From: GCA-002700125 sp964434385
GTDB taxonomy: Bacteria > Chloroflexota > Dehalococcoidia > Lucifugimonadales > Lucifugimonadaceae
Reading direction: 5' to 3'
Assembly: GCA_964434385.1 (NCBI GenBank)
Contig: CAYSUW010000001.1
Span: 62,001 to 126,000, forward strand
Length of the DNA stretch: 64,000 nt
The translations under genes and the position numbers were made by a program. The notes beneath the pieces are model-generated. The model was not told where the DNA came from, made no database searches, and saw only the letters and a program-made list of their open reading frames with translations. Positions 59,447-64,000 of the stretch are shown one piece after another; the stretch's first letter is position 1, and every line of letters starts with the position of its first letter.

Positions 59447-62218
59447 TCACTTTGTTGTGTTTTTATGAATTAATATCAGTAATGATGGTAGCACAAATAA
59501 TGAAACTGTTAATGCCAGAAATATCATTATTGAAGTGAGTATCCCGAATGTAGAAAAAAGTGGCATTGGGGCGAAACCCATTATTGCAAATCCTAAAATA
59601 CTTGATACAGCAGATGCCAATAGAGCCATTCCTGTTCCATTTATAGATTTCAATAAAGCATCTATAGAATCATTTCTTTTTTTAATTTCTTCTCTGAATC
59701 TCATTGTCATATGTATTGAAAAATCTACTCCAACTCCTAATGAGATAGCCCCTATAGTTGCGGTAACATAATTGAGGCTGAAATTGAATATATACATTAT
59801 TCCATATAGCCAAACTACAACTAATCCTATAGGGATAATAGTAGCTATAGCATATCTGAACGATCTTAAAATTATTAATATAATTAAAAATGATCCTCCA
59901 GCAGCTATAGGTATTGATCTTCTCATTGCATCTGTTGATGCATTCAATTGATCAAGTCTACTAAAAGGAGATCCTGTGACTCCTATTTTTATATCTTTAG
60001 AGAAGTTTGTCTCTCTTATTGTAGTATTTATATCGTTTCTAACTTGTTCTACATCATCTTCTGAACTAGTCTCACTTAAGAGAACTAAGAAAATTGTTGT
60101 AAAGTCATTATTAGTTTCTTGGTTATACCAAAAATATCTTTGAAACCATCTAGGATCATAAGAAAATTTATTTTTTACTGAAAGTCCATTTTCAAATCCA
60201 TATTTTAATATTTCTTGAATTTGAATTTTTGAATCAGGTATTTGATCATTATTAGTGTCAGTAATTTTAATATTTTGAGTAATTTCTATTTTTTCTTTTA
60301 AATTTGGATTTTCAAAAATTAATTTAGATACTTTCAATGGATTTAATATTCCTTCTTGATATATATTGCCATTAGAATCTAAACCTATGAACTTTACTTT
60401 TTCTAAGTTGGATTTGAATTTTTCAAAATCTTTTAAAAATTCTGGATTTGTTATATCTCCCTCGAATAATATTTGTGCAGGCTCTCCTCTAGATCCTGAG
60501 GAATATTCTTGATATTTTTCTAATCCAATTACAAAATCTGATTTATTGTCGAAAAAATCTTTTACATCAAATTCTGACTGTAAATTTAATGCTCCTATTG
60601 CTGCAAATATTGTAATTACTATAGAAATAGGTAGAACTAGATAGTATCTTTTTGAGATCAAGAAAAAATATTTTGCTAATTTATCATCAAATGTTCTTTT
60701 ATAATTTTCTTCTTTTTTCAAAAGACCTTGAGATGATTTCTTGTTTAGATAAATAGGTAGTAAGATATTCAGGAAAAGTAACAGTAATGAAATTACAAAA
60801 CCTAGTAACATTGCTAAAAAATCGCTTCCTAATAAATCTCCAAATACGACTACTGATATAACCCCAGTTCCTGATAATATTGGAGTAGAAAGAAAATTGA
60901 TTTGCCTGACAATTTTTTCAGATATGGATCTTTTATTTTTAATTAAAGGTAAAATTTTGCTGTATGATAAAGGTACAATAATTCCCAGCACCAAGTATGA
61001 TAGAAAAGTGGCTAAAGTCGCTGCTAATCCGAAATAAATTACACTTTCAACACCTGAAAAAGCGTTTGCAATAAAAGCTGTACTATCTGTTAATAATGCT
61101 AATGTTAGAGCTCCTAAAACACCGCTCATTCCAAAAAAGAAAAATTTTTCATCACTTATTTTTCTTTCTTCTTGGATTCTTTTTAAAGCATGAATTGCAA
61201 AATCGACTCCAAGTGAAACCATCGCTATAGGTACAATCAAGTCACTTATTAATCCTCCTTTGAATCCTAATATCACAGAAAAACCTTTCAGAAGAATCAT
61301 TAACATTATTAATCCTATTCCAACTAGAACCATAGCCCAATATGATCTTAAAAAAATTCCTGCAATTGCTATAGCTGCAATTACTGTTGCTGTAATGAAT
61401 AAACCAGCTATTGAACCTTCATCAGCTGCTTCTAGGTTAACGTCAACTGCAATACCATAAATTTTAAAATTCTCATTTTCACCGTTTAGAATTTCAATAA
61501 TTTTCCTAGAATATCTTTCTTTATTTAGGGCAGTTTCTCCTGCTCCTAATTCAATTCCAAAATTTCCTCCACCTAATTTTAAATTGTCAGATAATACTTC
61601 TATAAAAATTCCTGGAGATGTCCAATAATCTATTTCTTCTCCATTTAAAGTTCTTTTTTCACTCTTAGCTTTACTAGACAACACATCTTTAGGGTTACCG
61701 AGAAGTTTGCTATCTAGAATTCTGCTTATGGCAATTTTTACATCATTTTCTGTAGCATCATTTAATCCATTAGGAAATCGGGGATCTAATTTTAGAGTGT
61801 CATCTACGATATTCGCAAAACTATATATTCCTTTGAAACTTGTTTTTGAGACTTCATTGTATCCTTGCCAAAAATAACTGTTTTTTTCAAGAGTTCCAAC
61901 AACTAATTGTTGTTTTTCATCCATCTGAATTAATTTATTTTGATTTTGAAGTAGTTCTAGCAGACTTTTCTTGTCGGTTACATCTCCATAATTTGAATCA
62001 ACAATCATTGAAACCCATTGAACAGATTCTACAAATTTTTCGTTTACTTGTTCTTGAACTTGATATGCTTCTTTCTTGGGGTCAAGTGATGCAACTCCAG
62101 GATCTTCAAATACTAATGGTGTAAAAGTAATTAGTAAGGTTGTTATAAAAAAGAGAGATATAATTTGCAGAGCAAACTTTTCAATTAAATTGATAAAATT
62201 TTTATTTATTGTAGTCAC
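59447..62218 (-). CDS. MMPL/RND-family (HAE3-like) membrane transporter
   Basis: A 923-residue integral membrane protein with the internal duplication of RND/MMPL transporters. Each half has one leading transmembrane helix, a large extracytoplasmic domain and about five to six further helices. Paired motifs are VSLGVDFAIHALKRIQEE in the first half and ISLGVGVDFSIHMTMRFREE in the second, each with the family's Gly-Val-Asp-Phe in a transmembrane helix. No periplasmic adaptor or outer-membrane gene is nearby, as expected in a monoderm-like Chloroflexota. Hopanoid, lipid or drug export is possible. It lies 46 bp downstream of leuS. Confidence 0.88.
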   Translation of the reverse strand: MTTINKNFINLIEKFALQIISLFFITTLLITFTPLVFEDPGVASLDPKKEAYQVQEQVNEKFVESVQWVSMIVDSNYGDVTDKKSLLELLQNQNKLIQMDEKQQLVVGTLEKNSYFWQGYNEVSKTSFKGIYSFANIVDDTLKLDPRFPNGLNDATENDVKIAISRILDSKLLGNPKDVLSSKAKSEKRTLNGEEIDYWTSPGIFIEVLSDNLKLGGGNFGIELGAGETALNKERYSRKIIEILNGENENFKIYGIAVDVNLEAADEGSIAGLFITATVIAAIAIAGIFLRSYWAMVLVGIGLIMLMILLKGFSVILGFKGGLISDLIVPIAMVSLGVDFAIHALKRIQEERKISDEKFFFFGMSGVLGALTLALLTDSTAFIANAFSGVESVIYFGLAATLATFLSYLVLGIIVPLSYSKILPLIKNKRSISEKIVRQINFLSTPILSGTGVISVVVFGDLLGSDFLAMLLGFVISLLLLFLNILLPIYLNKKSSQGLLKKEENYKRTFDDKLAKYFFLISKRYYLVLPISIVITIFAAIGALNLQSEFDVKDFFDNKSDFVIGLEKYQEYSSGSRGEPAQILFEGDITNPEFLKDFEKFKSNLEKVKFIGLDSNGNIYQEGILNPLKVSKLIFENPNLKEKIEITQNIKITDTNNDQIPDSKIQIQEILKYGFENGLSVKNKFSYDPRWFQRYFWYNQETNNDFTTIFLVLLSETSSEDDVEQVRNDINTTIRETNFSKDIKIGVTGSPFSRLDQLNASTDAMRRSIPIAAGGSFLIILIILRSFRYAIATIIPIGLVVVWLYGIMYIFNFSLNYVTATIGAISLGVGVDFSIHMTMRFREEIKKRNDSIDALLKSINGTGMALLASAVSSILGFAIMGFAPMPLFSTFGILTSIMIFLALTVSLFVLPSLLILIHKNTTK

Positions 62219-62264
62219 AATACTTAATTTTAGTAAAAATTAATTATTTTTTGTTAATAAAAAG

Positions 62265-64000
62265 TTAAACAACAAAATTAACTAGCTTTTCCTTTACATA
62301 AATTTCTCTTTTAATCTCTTGTGATTCTAAAATATTTTTGATTTTTTCTAAATTTAATGCCAATGAAATTATTTCTTTCTCTTTGAGATTTTTGTTTATA
62401 GTAAATTGATCTCTTAATTTCCCATTGATTTGGACAATAATAGTTATTTCTTCATCTGCAGCTAAACTTTCATCCCAGTTTGGTAAATTTTCTTGATGAA
62501 CACTAAATTTATAACCATTCTTTTCCCACAATTCCTCAGTAATATGAGGAGCCATAGGTGCAAGTAGAAGGATAGCTGTTTTTACTGATTCATTCCAAGC
62601 ATTTTGGGATATTTTTCTTTCATCCCAATATTTATTCATCAGATTTGTCATTTCCATTAAAGATGATATAGCTGTATTAAATTTGAATATTTTCAGATCA
62701 TTAATAACTTTTTTTATTGTTTTGTGGGAAAGTTTTTTTATGTAAATATCATCTTTCTGGTTTTCTTTAATTAATTCCGATGTATTCCTAGTGCAAATAG
62801 CCCAAATACGCTTTAACCATCTTGTAATACCATTAAAAGATTCATCGCTCCAATCTCCTCCTTGATCCCATGGTCCGAGAAACATGAGATAAAGTCTTAC
62901 TGCATCTGCTCCATGTTCTTTTACTAAAGGATCTGGTGCTAGAGGGTTAGATCTTTTAGAGATTTTTTGATGATCTTTTAGTAGAACACCTTGATTGAAT
63001 AATCTTTTATAGGGTTCATTAAATTTAAAATATCCTAGATCTCTTAAAACTTTATTGAAAAATCTTGCATACAGAAGATGCATTACAGCGTGTTCTGCTC
63101 CACCCATATATTGGTGCACAGGCATCCAAGAATCTAATTTGGATTTTTTAAAAGGTATTTCTTGTGGATCAAGGCTAGCAAACCTAAGGTGGTACCATGA
63201 AGAATCAAAAAATGTATCCATTGTATCTGTTTCTCTTCTCATTTTTCCGTATTTTGGATGATTTATCCATAAGAATTCTTCATCTAATGTAAGAGGTGAT
63301 TGTCCAGTAGGCTTAAACTCTTTTGCATCTGGTAATATCACAGGTAGGTCTTCTTTTGAAACGGGATGAATTTCTTCATTTTCATCGTACATTATAGGAA
63401 TTGGAGTTCCCCAGTATCGTTGCCTTGAAATTAGCCAATCTCGTAAATGATAAGTAATAGTTTTCTTTCCAAAATTTTTCGTTTCAATCAAATTTGATAT
63501 TTTTTCAATAGCTAATTTACTAGGTAATCCATCAAATGAACTTGAATTAACCAGAATACCTTCTCCAGTGTAAGCTTTTGTTAAATTTTCACCATTCCAA
63601 TCAGGAGGGGATATAACTATTTTTATAGGAAGGTTATATTTTTGGGCGAAATCATAGTCTCTCTGATCGTGACCAGGAACACTCATTACTGCTCCAGTCC
63701 CATAAGTACTTAAAACATAATCTCCAATAAAAATCGGGACTTTCTCATTGTTTAGTGGGTTTTTACAATATGATCCTGTAAAAACTCCTGTTTTATCTCT
63801 TTCTGTTGAAGTTCTATCTATTTCACTAGTAGATAAAGCAAGCTTTTTATAAGATTCTACAGCTTCTTTTTGCTCAGAAGTTGTTATCAGGTCTACTAAT
63901 TTGTTTTCAGGAGCTAATACTAAAAAAGTAACTCCAAAAATAGTATCTATTCTAGTAGTAAAAGTGGTAATTGTTTTTTCAGAAACAGATAAATGAGAGA
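62265..64000 (-). CDS. leuS: Leucyl-tRNA synthetase, N-terminus beyond the window
   Basis: Class I synthetase charging tRNA-Leu. The open frame continues without a stop to base 64000, so about 577 C-terminal residues are present and the start and HIGH motif lie outside. It begins inside the CP1 editing domain (TTRIDTIFGVTFLVLAPE), then YGTGAVMSVPGHDQRD with the conserved editing Asp region, then the catalytic half (RYWGTPIPI, DTFFDSSWYHLRF, HLLYARFF). The KMSKS loop reads KISKR and lacks the usual Lys-Gly-Asn that follows. The anticodon-binding helices and a C-terminal domain complete it. Confidence 0.95.
   Translation of the reverse strand, partial: SHLSVSEKTITTFTTRIDTIFGVTFLVLAPENKLVDLITTSEQKEAVESYKKLALSTSEIDRTSTERDKTGVFTGSYCKNPLNNEKVPIFIGDYVLSTYGTGAVMSVPGHDQRDYDFAQKYNLPIKIVISPPDWNGENLTKAYTGEGILVNSSSFDGLPSKLAIEKISNLIETKNFGKKTITYHLRDWLISRQRYWGTPIPIMYDENEEIHPVSKEDLPVILPDAKEFKPTGQSPLTLDEEFLWINHPKYGKMRRETDTMDTFFDSSWYHLRFASLDPQEIPFKKSKLDSWMPVHQYMGGAEHAVMHLLYARFFNKVLRDLGYFKFNEPYKRLFNQGVLLKDHQKISKRSNPLAPDPLVKEHGADAVRLYLMFLGPWDQGGDWSDESFNGITRWLKRIWAICTRNTSELIKENQKDDIYIKKLSHKTIKKVINDLKIFKFNTAISSLMEMTNLMNKYWDERKISQNAWNESVKTAILLLAPMAPHITEELWEKNGYKFSVHQENLPNWDESLAADEEITIIVQINGKLRDQFTINKNLKEKEIISLALNLEKIKNILESQEIKREIYVKEKLVNFVV

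Overview
This 64 kb window looks like a stretch of chromosome from a streamlined, AT-rich (roughly 30% GC by eye), free-living bacterium. The best lineage clue is the 1,395-residue membrane protein at 27266-31453. It carries the Chlor_Arch_YYY (DUF2298) signature, a family known mainly from Chloroflexota and some archaea. With the very low GC and mostly single-copy housekeeping genes, this suggests a marine Chloroflexota such as a SAR202-type Dehalococcoidia. That placement is an inference from gene content, not a phylogeny. I see no transposase, integrase, phage gene, CRISPR array or rRNA. About 46 protein genes and two tRNAs are packed with almost no spacer. All eleven convergent junctions have a gap of 22 bp or less, and four of them overlap.

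Layout. 0-5.5 kb: a membrane-anchored hypothetical, KDG kinase and KDPG aldolase (one overlapping run), a divergent HpcH/HpaI aldolase, a MidA-like methyltransferase and citrate synthase. 5.5-15.1 kb: thrS, tRNA-Val and rpoCB. 15.5-19.3 kb: a glutaredoxin-like gene, tRNA-Asp, then a minus-strand operon of amidohydrolase, pteridine-reductase-like SDR and YjhG/YagF-type sugar-acid dehydratase. 19.4-27.3 kb: a DUF362 protein, proBA, mfd and a HAD hydrolase. 27.3-31.5 kb: the large PMT/YYY membrane protein. 31.5-37.3 kb: M16 peptidase, XRE-type regulator, oligoribonuclease, exonuclease III, lipoprotein, glycosyltransferase, glutaredoxin and alkylguanine/alkylthymine DNA methyltransferase. 37.3-43.6 kb: folC, fabF and dnaE on the minus strand. 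43.6-49.8 kb: tldD/tldE with a sarcosine-oxidase-like flavoenzyme, a zinc-type dehydrogenase and cinA. 49.8-50.2 kb: a small Cys4-HTH protein behind an SOS-like promoter. 50.2-56.4 kb: pstB-phoU, rlmN with a SelA-like PLP enzyme, and mutS2. 56.5-64 kb: a TPR protein, then a minus-strand run of leuS (cut by the window edge), MMPL exporter, ABC ATPase, ABC permease and MerR-type regulator.

How the genes work together. Sugar-acid breakdown is the main metabolic theme: a xylonate-type dehydratase, KDG kinase, KDPG aldolase and an HpcH/HpaI aldolase together could feed pyruvate into citrate synthase. DNA repair and replication is a second theme: mfd, xth, ogt, dnaE, mutS2 and an SOS-like promoter. 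The most unusual signal is 49853-50226. Two perfect GAAC-N4-GTTC palindromes, matching the Bacillus/actinobacterial LexA box, lie in the spacer and at the predicted start site of a sigma70-like promoter. That promoter drives a 96-residue Cys-rich helix-turn-helix protein of unknown function, divergent from cinA.
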